From Dugong dugon (lineage: Eukaryota > Chordata > Mammalia > Sirenia > Dugongidae), in assembly GCA_030035585.1 (NCBI GenBank), contig CM057480.1:4705001-4769000 (forward strand): DNA of 64,000 nt, read 5' to 3'. Below, piece by piece: positions 11,760 to 24,478 of the stretch. The position numbers and the translations under genes were made by a program. Within the stretch, counting starts at the first letter, position 1. Each line of letters opens with the position of its first letter. Below the pieces are notes generated by a model. The model had not been told where the DNA came from. It did no database searches and saw only the letters and a program-made list of their open reading frames with translations.

Positions 11760-12560
11760 TTATTCTGCCCTCATTATTGGTAAATAGTTTGGCCTGGTTG
11801 AGTACAGAATTCTGCATGTTAAGTCACTTTTTTTTCAAGTTTTGAAGGCCTTTCAAATTGTTAATCAGTATTTATCATTATTGATGAAATAGCTTATGCT
11901 TTTGTATTTTCATTGCCTTTGTAGGTAATCTGCTATTTTTTCCTCTTTTCTTTATGTTTACTCTACGTATTAAAGGTTATATATTCTTTTCTTTATAAAT
12001 GGTATTCTCAACTTTTAGAATGATGTGTGCAGTGGGATATGTAGTTATTTTTTCCTGCAACTTGTTAATGCTCAGATTCTCTGCATAGGAAGTTGCTTGT
12101 GCCTTCTCAGTAGCACGACATCATCCTCATCTATTATATTTGTCTTTCACCTCTTACATTTTTTCAGCTCCTTTTTGAACAATTCGATTTAAAAAATGAT
12201 CTAGTTTGGGTTTCCATTTTTTAGTTTTTTCTCATTCATCTACTATTTTTCTCCTATAGCTATTACTTTTTTAATTTCCAGAAAGATTTTTTTTCTCTCT
12301 CGTTTATCGTTTGTCGTAGCTACCTTTCTTTTCTTCATCACTGTTGAACATCTTAAATCCCACAGAGGAATCTGATCAGGCGTCTGTGAAAGCTGTCTTA
12401 CGTGAAACGCCTCCATTTCTCTTAGCATAGGTGCTTTTCTTGGTCAGTTTTTGTGTTGCTAATTTTCCTCAAGTGTTTAATTCTCTAGTTAGCCCATTCA
12501 TGTGAATTAAGATCTGATTTGACTTATATAGGTAGATTGCATGTGTTTCCTCTGCCATTG
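11760..12560 (-). repeat. L1/HAL1-like ORF1 relic, reverse orientation
   Basis: The order of T-rich words ('ggttgagtacagaattctgc', 'gtaggtaatctgctattttt', 'agaatgatgtgtgcagtggg', 'cactgttgaacatctt') follows the reverse complement of old L1/HAL1 ORF1 copies. Strong divergence and many stops make it a fossil. Edges and subfamily are uncertain. Confidence 0.5.
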
Positions 12561-13262
12561 TTGGTATTTTCTTTGACTTAAGCTCTGATTTTAAGATTGT
12601 CATCTGTGTGTGCATTTTATAAGAGGTGGCAGACAGGAAGATTTCCCATAGTAAAATGGTAATAAGACAACTTCTGATATGACAGCCTCTACTCTGAGAC
12701 CCCTAGCTCCATTCAGGCATTTACTTGGCTTAAGCTTTAGAGCAAAGTCCACTAGTGCATACAGAGCCTGACCCACTGAAGTTTCTTTACAGATGGTTTC
12801 TCAATAGTCCTGAACTCTGCCTTATCGTCCTTTCCTTCTGTCTTTAATTCTCAAATTAGGGATCAGAAGACTATTTTTAAAAAACGTGGCTCCATTTCAT
12901 TTCGTCCCTCAGAACAGTCCATGTTCTGAACTCCACTCCCTTCCCCTTTGTTCATTCACTGTTACCCCATAGTACACAGTTTTACCTACTAAAACCCATT
13001 CCTTTCTCATCTTGAAAAATACGCTCCCTTTCCTCTCCTTTAATGTCATTTCAGCGCATTGTAAGGGGGACGAGGGGTAAACGGGTGTGCTCAGTGTGCC
13101 ATATGAGATTAGAAACCTGAATAAGCAACTTAATTTACTATTTCAAAATGAAATAAAACGCAACTTCTTCAAGAATGTCAGTGATGTCCTTTCTGAATAA
13201 TGAGAGTGCAGTTTCTGGTTTTATATTGTCAATAATGGAGAAGGGATTACACGGACTGAATG
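12561..13262. other. No recognisable feature
   Basis: No repeat or coding segment that I can name. It may contain more of the L1-like relic. Confidence 0.4.
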
Positions 13263-13469
13263 TGTTGTTGTCTTTAGGTATCAGCAACTCAATTCTGACT
13301 CATAGTGACCCCATGTGACAGAGTAGAACTGCCCCGTAGGGTTTTCTTGGCTGTAATCTTACAGAAACAGATCCCCAGGTCTTTCTCCTGCTATGCTGCT
13401 GGGTGGGTTCGAACAGCCAATTTTTCAGTTAGCAGCTGAGCAATTAACCATGGCGCCACCAATGCCTCT
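13263..13469 (-). mobile_element. AfroSINE, alternative subtype, reverse orientation
   Basis: Tail complement 'gttgttgtctttaggtatca', body 'acagagtagaactgccccgt', B-box complement 'ggtgggttcgaacagccaat', head complement 'aaccatggcgccaccaatgc'. Nearly full length. Confidence 0.93.
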
Positions 13470-13754
13470 TGGACTGAATATAGATACCTGAATAAATGAT
13501 TGTTCTGTTTGATGAGGTGATTTAAACTAGTAATCAAACTTATGAATTGAGTTTCAGGTGAAACCACCATATAACCAAAGAACCTGGAGGAAGAAAGAAG
13601 GTCTGCCTTCAGGGATTGTTACTAGTATGTCATCCTTGACCAAATATCCCAAATGAGCCTGACTGTTTTTATGACTGATTCGAGTGGAAAGAGAATCAGA
13701 TCAACCAACCGAGCTCCTTCAAATGCATTGTGATGACAAATGAAAAGTGGGTGG

Positions 13755-13890
13755 AGACGCTGGAATTCTGTATTTGAGTCCAATTCTGCTCCTAATAGAT
13801 TATAGGAAACTTAATAGGATAATTAGCTTCTCCAAGTCTTACTTTCCTCACCAACAAAACTGATGAGCAATGGACCATGTGAACTTTAAA
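13755..13890 (+). repeat. MIR
   Basis: Contains 'gagtccaattctgctcctaa', 'ttaatagg..attagcttctcc' and 'cttactttcctcaccaacaa', following the MIR core order. Diverged; ends approximate. Confidence 0.65.
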
Positions 13891-14485
13891 GCCTAGTTTA
13901 TTTTTAATGACTCTTTACGTCTAAATGAATTAATCTTCTAAATAGTAACTTCCTTTAACATTTGAAACTCCACGGTATCAAAACGGTAATTGTAAGGATT
14001 ATGAGCAAAAGACAGGTAAACTTCAACAATTAAAAGAGATACTTATTCAGAAATTCTAGTGGTTATTTCAAAAGCTTTACAAAAAAAATTACAGCGAGAG
14101 GATTTACCGAGATGATCAAGTTCAATGCTGAGAAGGAAGGCATTTCAGAAGAACGAGACTAAAAATACATAATGCTTTGTGTGATCAAGCTCTAAAACAT
14201 TCAGTGTTCATACCTGTAAGAGAATGTAGTCATTTATACATGCACACATTTTAAAAACCTGAGCTAGCCAATAGAAATAGCACTTTTTTCCTGTTTTGCA
14301 AGAAAGTTTAAAAAAAAAAAATTATGTTGCTAGGTTTCCCATATCTTCTTCTGTTTAAGAATAATGAAATCACTGCAGTAGGCTTTGATTACCCTGCTGG
14401 GAATTTTTGCTGCTTTCCTCTCCTTGGGATTGAGGTAGTATGTCACTGTGAGAGGAGCACAAGGAACTCAAAGACACATGCTCAC
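13891..14485. other. No recognisable feature
   Basis: AT-rich unique sequence. A 62-codon frame runs into the following LTR and is not credible. Confidence 0.4.
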
Positions 14486-14895
14486 TGGCTTAGTTACCTA
14501 GTGCTGCCATAAGAGAAATACCACAAGTGGATGGCTTTAACAAACAGAAATCTATTTTCGCACAGTTTAGGAGGCTAGAAGTCCAAATTTAGGGCACCAG
14601 CTCTAGGTGAAGGCTTTCGTTCTCTGTCGGCTCTAGAGGAAAGTCTTTGTCTCTGAGCTGCTGCTCCTGAGCGATCTTTATGTGGGTTGACATGTGTCTT
14701 TCCCATCTCTCTCCTTGCTTGCTTGTTTAATCTGTTTCATATCTCAAAAGAGATCCATTCCAAACACACCCTACATTAATCCTGATGCATTAACATTAAC
14801 AAAGACAACCCATTCCCAAACGGGATTATAACCACAGGCATAGAGGTTAGGATTTACAACACGTATTTTTAGGGGACACAGTGTAATCCCTAACA
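14486..14895 (-). mobile_element. Solo MaLR-type LTR, reverse orientation
   Basis: The plus strand runs from TGGCTTAGTTACC to CCCTAACA, so the minus strand starts TGTTAGGG as MLT1/MST-type MaLR LTRs do. Typical complements include 'ccacaagtggatggctttaa' and 'ggttaggatttacaacacgt'. The flanks CTCAC (14481-14485) and CTCAT (14896-14900) form a 5-bp target duplication with one mismatch. No internal region is present, so this is a solo LTR. Confidence 0.8.
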
Positions 14896-15210
14896 CTCAT
14901 TTACCTTCTGACTTCATCCACTCATGGCTGTCGAGCCCTGGCACCCACCTTCCACCGGCGCTAAGACAGTGGTTTTTGGTGTGGGTTAAAACATCACCAT
15001 GCAGAATATGTAGTTACAAAGTTTTTCAGTTCTCTGAGTCCCTTTTTTGCTTCCCTAATATCTTCTAAATGGCGCTACATATATCTTAATATATCTAATA
15101 TTATAATAATATTATAATAATAATCTAACTAAACGTTGTTAGTAACTGACAGAAAATTTGAACTTTCTCTTCCTTCAGTTAATCTGGCTTTCAGGCCCAG
15201 TGGATCTTCC

Positions 15211-15408
15211 TTGCTGTTGTTAGGTGGTGTCGAGTCGATTCTGACTCATAGTGACCCAGTGTGACAGAGTAGAACTGCTTCATAGGGTTTTCTAGGCTGT
15301 ACTATTTATGGGAGCAGATCACCAGGTCTTTCTCCCACAGAGCCGCTGGGTGGGTTCAAACTGTCAACCTTTTGCTTGGTAGCCAAGTGTTTAAGCATTG
15401 CACCAACT
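15211..15408 (-). mobile_element. AfroSINE with exact 10-bp target-site duplication, reverse orientation
   Basis: Full-length alternative subtype: tail complement 'gctgttgttaggtggtgtcg', body 'acagagtagaactgcttcat', B-box complement 'gggtgggttcaaactgtcaa'. TGGATCTTCC flanks it exactly at 15201-15210 and 15409-15418, which fixes both ends. Confidence 0.96.
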
Positions 15409-15437
15409 TGGATCTTCCCTAGGAATGTTATTTGCAC

Positions 15438-15533
15438 TTATTGTTGATGTTGTTAGGTGCCGTCAAGTCAGTTCTGACTCAGTGACCCTGTGTACAACAG
15501 AATGAAACACAGTGCGATCCTGCTCAACTCCTT
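15438..15533 (-). mobile_element. RTE LINE 3'-end fragment, reverse orientation
   Basis: 'gttgttaggtgccgtcaagt' followed by 'gtacaacagaatgaaacaca' and 'cgatcctgctcaactcc' is the complement of the RTE 3' end seen in sense at 25260-25378. Only about 95 bp is present. It lies just beyond the AfroSINE at 15211-15408. Confidence 0.85.
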
Positions 15534-15539
15534 GTCCTT

Positions 15540-15665
15540 TAACCTTAGTAAATCTCATAAGGAAATTGTCCTTATGCCCTGTTTGCAGATGAGGAAACCA
15601 AAGCACACAGCTTTTCACAAGGTCCCAAGGCATAACCAGGACTTGAACCTTCATGAATCCACATC
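15540..15665 (-). repeat. MIR, reverse orientation
   Basis: 'gccctgtttgcagatgagga', 'aaccaaagcacacagctttt', 'cacaaggtcccaaggcataa', 'ccaggacttgaacc' is the complement of the MIR core and B-box region. Confidence 0.75.
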
Positions 15666-17655
15666 TGATCTACTTGCTACCTTACCGCAGGCCTGCTACT
15701 AGGAAATGTGTTTTGGAAGTTGAAGACAAGGGAGAGATACACCTTAGTCTTGTCCCCTTAAGTGAGTGGAGTGTCAAGTAGATGGTACCCTCCCCCTCCA
15801 AAAAAAATGTTACCAAACAAATGTTTACGTGAAAACTTGGGAGAGGTGTTATTTATGAAGTGCACTAGCTTCTTAGCCAAAAGGATGATTGATTACATGT
15901 TATGCTGTGGACCAAGATTTCACATGATGTTTGTAAACATTTTACTTAGTTTTAAACTTATCATCCTGGTTGTGAAATCTTGAATAAAATATCCTCCAAA
16001 TTGTGTTTCAGTGAATATTTTGCCCGTGGGTCTTAAAATGTATTTCTCTAACTTCCGTGTTTAAGTGAGTTTAGGAAAGATGAGGCCAATATAAGTTAAA
16101 CGTGTTTCCTTACTAATGGAACCCTTGAAGTTAAAAATACAGGCTAGTATGTACTAGGAATCTCCAGGTGAGAGCGTGTGTATTTGAGCTTACGAATAAA
16201 ATAACGTGCTTCCAAAAACACGTTGCTCTGGAATATTTCTTCCTTGACATATTACGTTAAGCTAATGTGCTACAAAATTCACTTGGAGAACATTCCATCA
16301 CATCCCACACCAAGATACGATGACTTCCTTCATGCAAGCATAAAATGTTTCATGAGATTTTCAGGATTATCAATATAGAATGTTCCCTATTTCCTCTCGT
16401 AAAAATACAAGAAAGGGAAGATATCCTCCAGGCTCCTGGAGCGCTTCCAACATTCTCTTGTGGGATTGAAAAACTTACTCCATTACAATGTCCCCCTCTT
16501 TAGATATTGGCCATATCTAGGTCATATGAAATCATTTATATGCGTTTTTTAAACAATAATTTTATTTTCTACTGATGCAATTACTCAGCATTGACTTTCC
16601 ACTGTGTGGGACTCTAGGAAATCCCACAGAGATGCAGCATTGATTCGTTCACTTCAGGAAACAGCTTTGAACTTACATTGGGAATTAGCAGTTAGAGCTG
16701 AGTTGAGGGGCTTGGGTGGAGCACAAAGCATTTGTCTCCAGGTAGGACGGTAATTAATCAAATATCTACTCTAGTGCGATGGCACAGTAGGACATCAGTA
16801 TCGCTAACAGATCCTCATTTGGAAAGTTAACAGCTTACCTATGTATTCAATTGCAGCATATTTTGTGATATTAATTAGGGTCATATGGTTTTTCAGATGC
16901 TTAGCTAAGGAGGTAAATGAATGCCTTTTATATTGAAAAAATAATAATCTCTGCAAAGAGAAGCCACATTTGTTCAGCAAGCAGAGCATATTAATAAGCA
17001 CCTCAATCCTCAAGGATTTTGGTGTGAAAGAAGAAAGCAATAGATGCATTCTATTAAGAGAAATAACGAAACAGAACAGAAAAACCTTTCATAGCAAAAC
17101 CACATAACAGCCGGATTGATGATATGTTTGCTGTGGAGATGTTAAAAGAGGGCACATGAGAGAATTTCCAGCATAAAACATGTAGAGTTAAAAATGCTTT
17201 CCTACATATGAGATAGAAGGGGATGGTTAGACATTCAGATTTAGCAGCTTAAGTCAAAGAAGGATATTGTTTCTTCAATTCTGAAATGTTCAGTATGAAA
17301 ATAGTATATTGGTAAAGTGCGTAAAAAGCATTGAGATCTGTGTTGTATTGTGAGATTCAGATATATCGCAAATAAAAGTGAAACACCAAAAATAATATTC
17401 AGAGAAAAGCATAAGTCTTTAGAGAATATTATTTCATTTCTGTCAAAGAGTATTTTCCATTAATACATTTTATGACCAGAGAAATTTGTTTATAGTTATG
17501 GTTGTTTTTCTGATTATGGAAGCAATGCAACTTACGAAGAAATAAATACAAATCATAGCATAAAATAGAAAATCATATAGGAGAGAACAAAATTACCCAT
17601 ATTATTTACTACCCAAAGGTATTAATCCATGCTTAACAGGTATACATAACATATG
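15666..17655. other. No recognisable feature (about 2 kb)
   Basis: Moderately AT-rich sequence without repeats or coding exons that I can identify. It is one of the longest repeat-poor stretches in the window. The 73-81 codon frames at 15762-15983 and 16804-17049 are unsupported. Confidence 0.45.
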
Positions 17656-20655
17656 TATACTAGATATTAATCCTTGATTGGATATGTGGTTTACAAATAT
17701 TTTCTCCCTTCTGTAGTTTGTCTTTCATTCTCTTCATGAGTTCTTTGGCATTTTTTCCTTTCAATTTTTCCTTTTATAGATTTTGCTTTTGGTGTTAAAT
17801 CTAAGAATTCTTTGTATAACTATGGAAAATAAAGATTTTTTTCTAAAAAAAAAATTTTAGTTTAACATTTCACATTTAACTCCCTGATACATTTTGAGTT
17901 AATTATTAAGTCCAAAACTGTGAGGTGACGTTTAAATTGAGTTTTTTGTTTTATTTTTGTTGTTGTTTTACCTATGGCTATCCAATTGTTCCAGGATCAT
18001 TGGCTGAAGGGACTATTCTTGCTCCATTGAATTGCTTTTCACCTTCATAAAAAATCCATTAGCCATGCTTTGTGGGGCTATTTCTGGCTTGTCCATCTGT
18101 TCACTTATCTATGTGTCTATCCCTCTGCCACTACCATATCATCTTGATTATGCACCTATATCACAGATTTTAAATCATATAGACTGATTTTCCCAACTTA
18201 ATGCTTCTTTTTCAGAATTGTTCTAACTACCCTATTCTCTTTGCTTTTCCATATGAATTTTATTAAATCTTATCTTTATTTCAGAAATATCTTGCTCAGG
18301 TTTTGAAGGGAATTGCATTAAAATTGTATGTCAATTTGGATAGACTTGACATTTTTACTATGTTGATGCTTCCAATTCATGAAAAAAAAGTATGCCTTTC
18401 CATTACTTAGTTCTTCCTTGATTATTGTCCTCAGCATTTTGAAATTTGCAGCATACAAGTCCTGTATATATTTTGTTAGATTTGTTCATTGTGTGATTGA
18501 GTGATTGTAAATGGTATTGTACTTTTAATTTTCGTGTCTATGTGCTCATCGCTAGTGTATAGAGAAAACAATTAACTTTTCTATGTTAATCTTGTAACTG
18601 CAACCTTGATGAAATCACTTATTATAGAAGTTTCGTTGTAGACTCCTTGGGATTTTCTACATAGAAAATCATGTCATCTGCAAAGAACAGTTTTACTTAT
18701 TCGTTTCCGATCTATATGCCTTTATTTCCTTTTCTTGCCTTATTGCGCTGGCTAGAACTGTCACTGTTTTGTTGAATAAGAGTTGTGAGAACAGACGGTG
18801 TTGAGTTGTTTTTTTTTTTTTTAAACTTAGGGGGAAAACATTAAATCTTTAACCATTAAGTATATGATTTCTATAGGATTTTTGTAGAATTTTTTAATCA
18901 AGTTGAGGAAGTTCCTCTCTCTTCTTATTTTTCCAGTCATGACTGAATGTTGAATCTTGTCAAATGCTTTTTCTGCAATAATTCACACAATAATGTGATT
19001 CTTCAGCTTGTCAATAAGATGAATTTTCAAATTTTGAGCAAGCCTTGCATTTTTTGTATAAATTTCACTGAGTCATGGTGTATAATTGTCTTTATTGATT
19101 GCTGAATTATATTTGCTAATACTATGTTAAGCATTTTTGCACCTATGCTCATGAGGTACATTGGTCTCTCTTTCTTTTTCTTTTTTTTTTTTTTTAACTG
19201 TCTTTTTCTGGTTTTGTTATCAGGGTAACACCAGCTTTATAAAATGAATTGGGAAGTGCTCTTTCTTCTTTTTTTGTTTGGTATCTGTGCAAGTATCTGG
19301 GCCTGGAAATTTCTTTCTCAGGAAGTTTAAAATTTTAAATTCAATTTTATTAAGAGTTACAGGGCTATTCAATTCTTGAGAAATTGGTCCTTATCGTGTA
19401 AGTTATCAAATTTAAGTGTGTAGGCTGTTTGCTGCATTTTCTTATTCTTTTGATTTCAACAGATTTCTACAGTGTTTATAGTGATATCTCATGTTTCATT
19501 CCTGATGTTGGTAATGTCTATCTTCTTTTTTTTTTTTTTTTTTTTGTCTTGCTAGAGGTTTGTCAATTTTATTGATCTTTTCAAAGAACTAGTTTTATTC
19601 TCATTAATTTTCTCTATTGCATTTTCTATTTTAAATTTTATTGATTTCTGCTCTTTATTACTTATTTTCTTCTGTTTACTTTGACTTTATTTTGCTCTTT
19701 ATTTTCTAGGTTCTTGAGGTGGGAGCTAGCTTATTGACTTGAGACCTTTCCTTTTCATAATATAAGCATTTAGTGCTATAAATATCAATATCCCTCTCAG
19801 CATTGCTTTAGCAGTGTCTACAGAGTTTGATATTTTCTATTTTCATTTTCATTCAGTTCAATGTGTTTTTTTTTTTCTTTCTTTCTTTAAGTACTTCCTC
19901 TTTGGCCCAGGGGTTACTTAGAAGTGTATTGATTAGTTTCCAAGTGTTTGAATATTTTCCTGTAACCTTTCTCTAATTGACTTCCAATTTGATTTCATCG
20001 TGGTCAGAGAACACATTCTGTATGGTTTCAATTCTTTTGAATTTGCTGAAGTTTGTTTTATGGCCAGAATAGGTTTATGTTTTATGAGCACTTGAAAAGA
20101 ACAAATATTCTGCTGTCTGTGGGGTCGAATATTCTATAAATGTCAATTAGATCCTTTTGGTTGATGGTATTATTTACTTCTCCTATATCTTTACTGATTT
20201 TCTATACAGTTCTATCATTATCAAGAGAAAGGTGTTGAAGTTCCCAATCACAATGCAGATTTGTGTATTTCAATTTCTGTATTTCTTCCATCAATTCTAT
20301 CAGTTTTTGATTCACATATTTTGAAGCTCTGTTGTTTGGTGCATCCACATTGGGATTGCTATGTCTTCTTGGTGGATTTTAACCAATATGCAATGTTCCT
20401 TTTTGTCCCTGGTAATTTTCTTTGCTTTGAAGTGTCCTTTATCTGTTAATAATATAGCCACTCCTGCTTTCTTTTTATTAATGATTACATAGTATGTCTT
20501 TTCCATCCTCTTATTTTCAACCTACATATACTGTTATATTTGAAGTGAGTTTCTTTAGATAGCATATAGTTGTGCCATTGTGTTTAATACATTCTGTCAA
20601 AATTTCTGTCATTCCATTGGCATATTAGACCACTTACACTTAATTATCGATAATG
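17656..20655 (-). mobile_element. L1 LINE ORF2 region, reverse orientation, decayed
   Basis: The reverse complement follows L1 ORF2 over about 3 kb. Landmarks include 'atcatgtcatctgcaaagaa' (about 18670), 'gtcaaatgctttttctgcaa' (about 18960), 'ttatcagggtaacaccagct' (about 19217) and 'attgatcttttcaaagaact' (about 19570). Intact L1 ORF2 encodes endonuclease and reverse transcriptase. This copy has stops and frameshifts throughout, with T-tract expansions at about 18810, 19180 and 19530. It appears to be an old L1M/L1P-grade copy and is inactive. Confidence 0.9.
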
Positions 20656-21235
20656 TAAGAGTTTAAATCAGCCAGGTTGGGGTGAAATTCCAGGCCTCCG
20701 AGATGGTTTCCACTGACACTTCAGGGGAGACAACTGTTATCAGCTGGGAGTGTGGAAAACCTCATTATAACCTGGTGATGGTAGAAGTCTAAATTCCCCA
20801 CTCAGTCTTCGCTGGCATGGGTGGAGTTAAGACCATAGTTTTTCCTGTTACATTTGGCAGCAGCCAAGAAGTTATTGTCTCAATGTTTTGTTTTGTTTTT
20901 TTCTTTCTAGACTGGCCCTTTCCTGGTGCCTTGGCTATAGAAAGCAGGCTTCTTTTGGATCTGTTTAGCCTGTGCCCGTTGGTGCTGCTAGACTGCCAGC
21001 TCCTTCAGCTTCAGGCCTGGAATGTATAAAGAAAAATGGAAACCCACTGAACTTATCATCATGTTGTTCCTCTGACCCAAAGTACCTGGCTAGTCTACTT
21101 TCTTCCCTCCACCTTTCAGAGTCTTTTTTCTTTTTCCTTTTTTTAATTTAATGTCCAGGCTCTTTATTTGTCCTTAGTGGGAGGAATAGGGAGAAGTACT
21201 TCTACTCCATCTTCCTGAAAATAGAAGTCAGTCCA
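20656..21235 (-). repeat. Probable further L1M-type fragment, reverse orientation
   Basis: Words such as 'ttccccactcagtcttcgct', 'ctgccagctccttcagcttc' and 'tctactccatcttcctgaaa' resemble the complement of non-ORF2 parts of old L1M elements. The join with the preceding ORF2 block is abrupt, so this may be a separate insertion or a rearranged part of the same one. Confidence 0.4.
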
Positions 21236-21274
21236 ACAAGTCTATAATTCATTCATCTTCATCAGAATAGACCC

Positions 21275-21792
21275 TGTCTTAGTCATCTAGTGCTGCTATA
21301 ACAGAACTACTGCAAGTGGATGGCTCTGACAAACAGAAATTTATTCTCTCACAGTCTGGTAGGCTAGAAGGCCAAATCAAGGTGCCAGCTCCAGTGGAAG
21401 GCTTTCTATCTCTATTGGCTCTGAGGGAAGGTCTTTGTCATCAGTCTTCCCCTGGATGAGGAGCTTCTCGACACAGGGACCCCTTGTCCAAAGGACGCAC
21501 TCTTCTCCTGGCACTACTTTCTTGGGGGTATGAGGTCCCCTGTCTCTCTGCTTGCTTCTCTTTTTTATATTTCAAAAGGTTGACTCAAGATACAACCTAA
21601 TCTTGTCGATTGAGTCCTGCCTCATTAACATAACTACCTTTAATCCTGCCTCATTAACATCATAGATGTGGGATTTACAATACATAGGAAAATCACCTCA
21701 GATGACAAAATGGTGGACAATCACACCTTACTGGGAATCACAGCTTAGCCAAGTTGACACACATTTTTGGTAGACACAATTAATCCAAAACA
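21275..21792 (-). mobile_element. Solo MaLR-type LTR with exact 5-bp target duplication, reverse orientation
   Basis: The plus strand runs TGTCTTAGTCATC...CCAAAACA. GACCC occurs immediately outside both ends (21270-21274 and 21793-21797), the 5-bp duplication usual for MaLR/ERV-L integration. The sequence is related to the LTR at 14486-14895 ('gcaagtggatggctctgaca', 'gggatttacaatacatagga'). At 518 bp it is longer and better preserved. Confidence 0.88.
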
Positions 21793-22059
21793 GACCCTCA
21801 TGACCAGGTAACTGATTTCTTATATCTTTTTATCTAGAAATGTGTACCCTCAGGAGGAACAGTCCAAGATGGGGACAAGAATCTCATTTTACTTAGTGGA
21901 AACAGTATCTCTGAAATAAAAAAAGCCAAAAAGATTCATATTTAGAATAGTTCTGGGCAAGAAAATAGTTCTCCAATAAAATGAAGGGAGAAGAAATTTA
22001 GGAGTGAAAGTGTGCCCCTTTTTAAAAAAAAACAAAAACAAATTCCAATCAAATCCACT

Positions 22060-22190
22060 GACTCCTGTCTGGATCTTAGTTTCCTCACGTGTATAAGTAA
22101 CCTGTCATCCTATATACCCAGAGCTGTGATCCTAAGAACATCTTCTAAGTGGAAGTACTAAAATATTAAAGTGCTTTGGTATTTAGTCAT
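22060..22190 (+). repeat. Possible MIR fragment
   Basis: 'ggatcttagtttcctcacgt' and 'gtgtataagtaacctgtcat' fit a MIR core weakly. The remaining match is poor. Confidence 0.35.
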
Positions 22191-23130
22191 GCAAAGTTTT
22201 GCTAACATTTAAAATAATTATCTGCAGTAGTCTTCAAAATCCCCATTTCCTCTGTCCAAAAATATGTTATGACTAAGTCTGACATTCTTATGTGTTTGTT
22301 ATTTAATAGCTCTACTAATGTAATTTGCTACAAAACAGGCATAACCGGAAGTGAAGCAATATAAGGTCTGTTATAATGAGCTTACTTTATCACTAGTTTT
22401 CCTAATGGGATTATAGTCTATAAATGATCACATTACTATAGCAACCACCTTAAAAGCCACACTGGGCTGTGAATGCAATAACAACACCTGTGTACAGTCA
22501 TTTTGTTTGGTAGTTTATATTATTTTTTGGCCCCCAAAAATAAGATGACACCAAAAAAACAACGTATTGTTCCAATCACACTTTCCCATCACATTCATTT
22601 TAAGTCCAGCCATTCTAAGTTTTAATCAGTAGTTCTGTGCAGAATGTGGAAAGAAAACTGTTTTGATAATTTGAGAGTTAATCCTGAATAACCTTAAATC
22701 ACTAGTTTTTAAGCAGAAGCAAAGCTTAATTAATGGAAAGATGAAATTTCTAAATGGAATAAAATAATAGACAAAAAATGTTTTCTTAAACACATTTTAG
22801 AATTTATTGCTCCATGAAAAATTATCTTAGTTCTGTACCTATTTCTGCTTTAACATTTATATAAATATGATGTGGTGGGTGAAAAATTATTTTACGGTGA
22901 TAAAAACCAAGCAAAATTTCTGTTTAATGTGAACTGCACTTCGATCAGAAAACCAGTTCTGGCTTTACTATGTGCCCTCTGATAACTAGCAAAAGAAAAA
23001 AGAAAAGAAATGAACTCTTATCCTCATTTGTCCCATGTATAAGATGAAGACAAGAAACCAATGACTGTGGGCAAAAGCAATGTCCTCTTCAGTTCACAGG
23101 CAATGAAATGTGAATGCCCTCACTGTGTAA
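22191..23130. other. No recognisable feature
   Basis: AT-rich unique sequence with no supported gene or repeat. Confidence 0.4.
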
Positions 23131-23500
23131 GTCAGGATGTCCTGGGTGACACTGGGGTTGCAGACAACCCCCAAATCTCAATGGCTTAACCAAAGAGTAC
23201 TTATTTCTCACTTGCGCTATATGTTTATTGTTTCTTGGCTTGGATAGGAGTGGGAGTGGGTTCGTTCACACGCCAGGACCAGGCTTCCAGAGTCCTTGCT
23301 CTTTGGAACGTAAGCAATGATGGAGGCCAAAGAATAAGGGTGTGGAGAATAGCATACCAGCCCTCAAATGTTTATCCCAACAGTAATACCTGTTACTCAT
23401 CATTCATTAGCTACTGCACATCACACAGTCATGCTTGACTTCAAGGGAGAAAGAGCGTGAGATGCTGCCATATGCCCAGAAAAAGAGGGGACCCAGATAG
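23131..23500 (+). repeat. Old interspersed repeat, family not named
   Basis: The pattern 'acttatttctcacttgcgct', 'atcacacagtcatgcttgac', 'gctgccatatgcccagaaaa' resembles a repeat common in mammalian genomes. I cannot assign it to a class with confidence. Confidence 0.3.
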
Positions 23501-24470
23501 TGATGAACGTTTTCAATATTTATCACATACAACTTAACACTTCCATGCATTTTTTTTTTTTTGTAAATGAATTGTAATATTTTAGACTAACATTTTGAAC
23601 ACTAACTACATTAGAGTCACGGTTAACGTTTGCTACATGCTAATTAAATTTTCATGATGTTGACCACTTCTTTGAAGTTCCCTAATGTAAAACGTGTTGA
23701 GATTTAGGTGTTTTTTCAGGGTTTTTTGGTTTTTTGGTTTTTTTTTTTCCTGTTGTACTTGATATTTACAAAATAATGATAGTTTCATCAGGATAGATGC
23801 TTATTTCTCTTACATGTAAAAATCTAGGTTGCTAGTCCAGAGTTGGTATAGTGACTCTGTCATGTTTAGGAACCCAAGATTTTTCCATTTTCTTAAACAT
23901 ATGGCTTCTATTTCATGGTCCAAGACGGCTATTTCAAGCTAGCAGGAAAAATGAAAATAGGAAGGGGAAGAACACATTCTCTTCTTTAATGGGCACAAAC
24001 CATTTGGCTGGAACTTAGCTATGAACCTCTAACTCCAAGGGAAGTGAGGAAATGTAGTTTTACAACTGGGTGATTCTACGCCAACTTAACAGTTCTGTTA
24101 CTGTGTAAGAAGGTAAAAACATAATGAAGCGCAAACCATGTTCAATGTGCTCCAGACTTGTCATTCCAAGAACATGTGCTTCAAGTCTCCTTCACTCACT
24201 CCAGGGAAACTAAAAGACCCATGTTACAGACTGACAATTTCCAGTTGTGTGACCTTTACTGTTCCTTGCTTGGCTTCTCTTACCCTATCTCCTTGGATCC
24301 AGATTCTACTTCTCATTTAAAGCCCTGTTCAAATGTTTTATCTTCAATAAATTCTTTTTTTTTCCAAACTGGAAGTATCCTTTCCATAGCTGGATTTCCC
24401 AACACCTCATTTGATCTTTTCATCTGGTTTCTGTATAGGTCTATTTTTATTTTTTTTTTAATGACTTTTG
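23501..24470. other. Mostly unique; possible old L2-like stretch at 24140-24440
   Basis: The end of this interval has weak similarity in order ('cttcaagtctccttcactca', 'aaagccctgttcaaatgttt') to the 3' half of L2. The first two-thirds of the 179-codon frame at 24158-24697 lies here and is not RTE; only its C-terminal part is. Confidence 0.35.
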
Positions 24471-24478
24471 ACAGGCAG

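Noticed and set aside
17656-20655. Active L1
   Set aside because: The antisense ORF2 is full of stops and frameshifts with expanded T tracts, and I see no intact ORF1 or 5' UTR promoter.
24158-24470. N-terminal part of the 179-codon frame before the RTE homology
   Set aside because: Only the C-terminal part is RTE reverse transcriptase. The upstream part is flanking DNA read through by chance.
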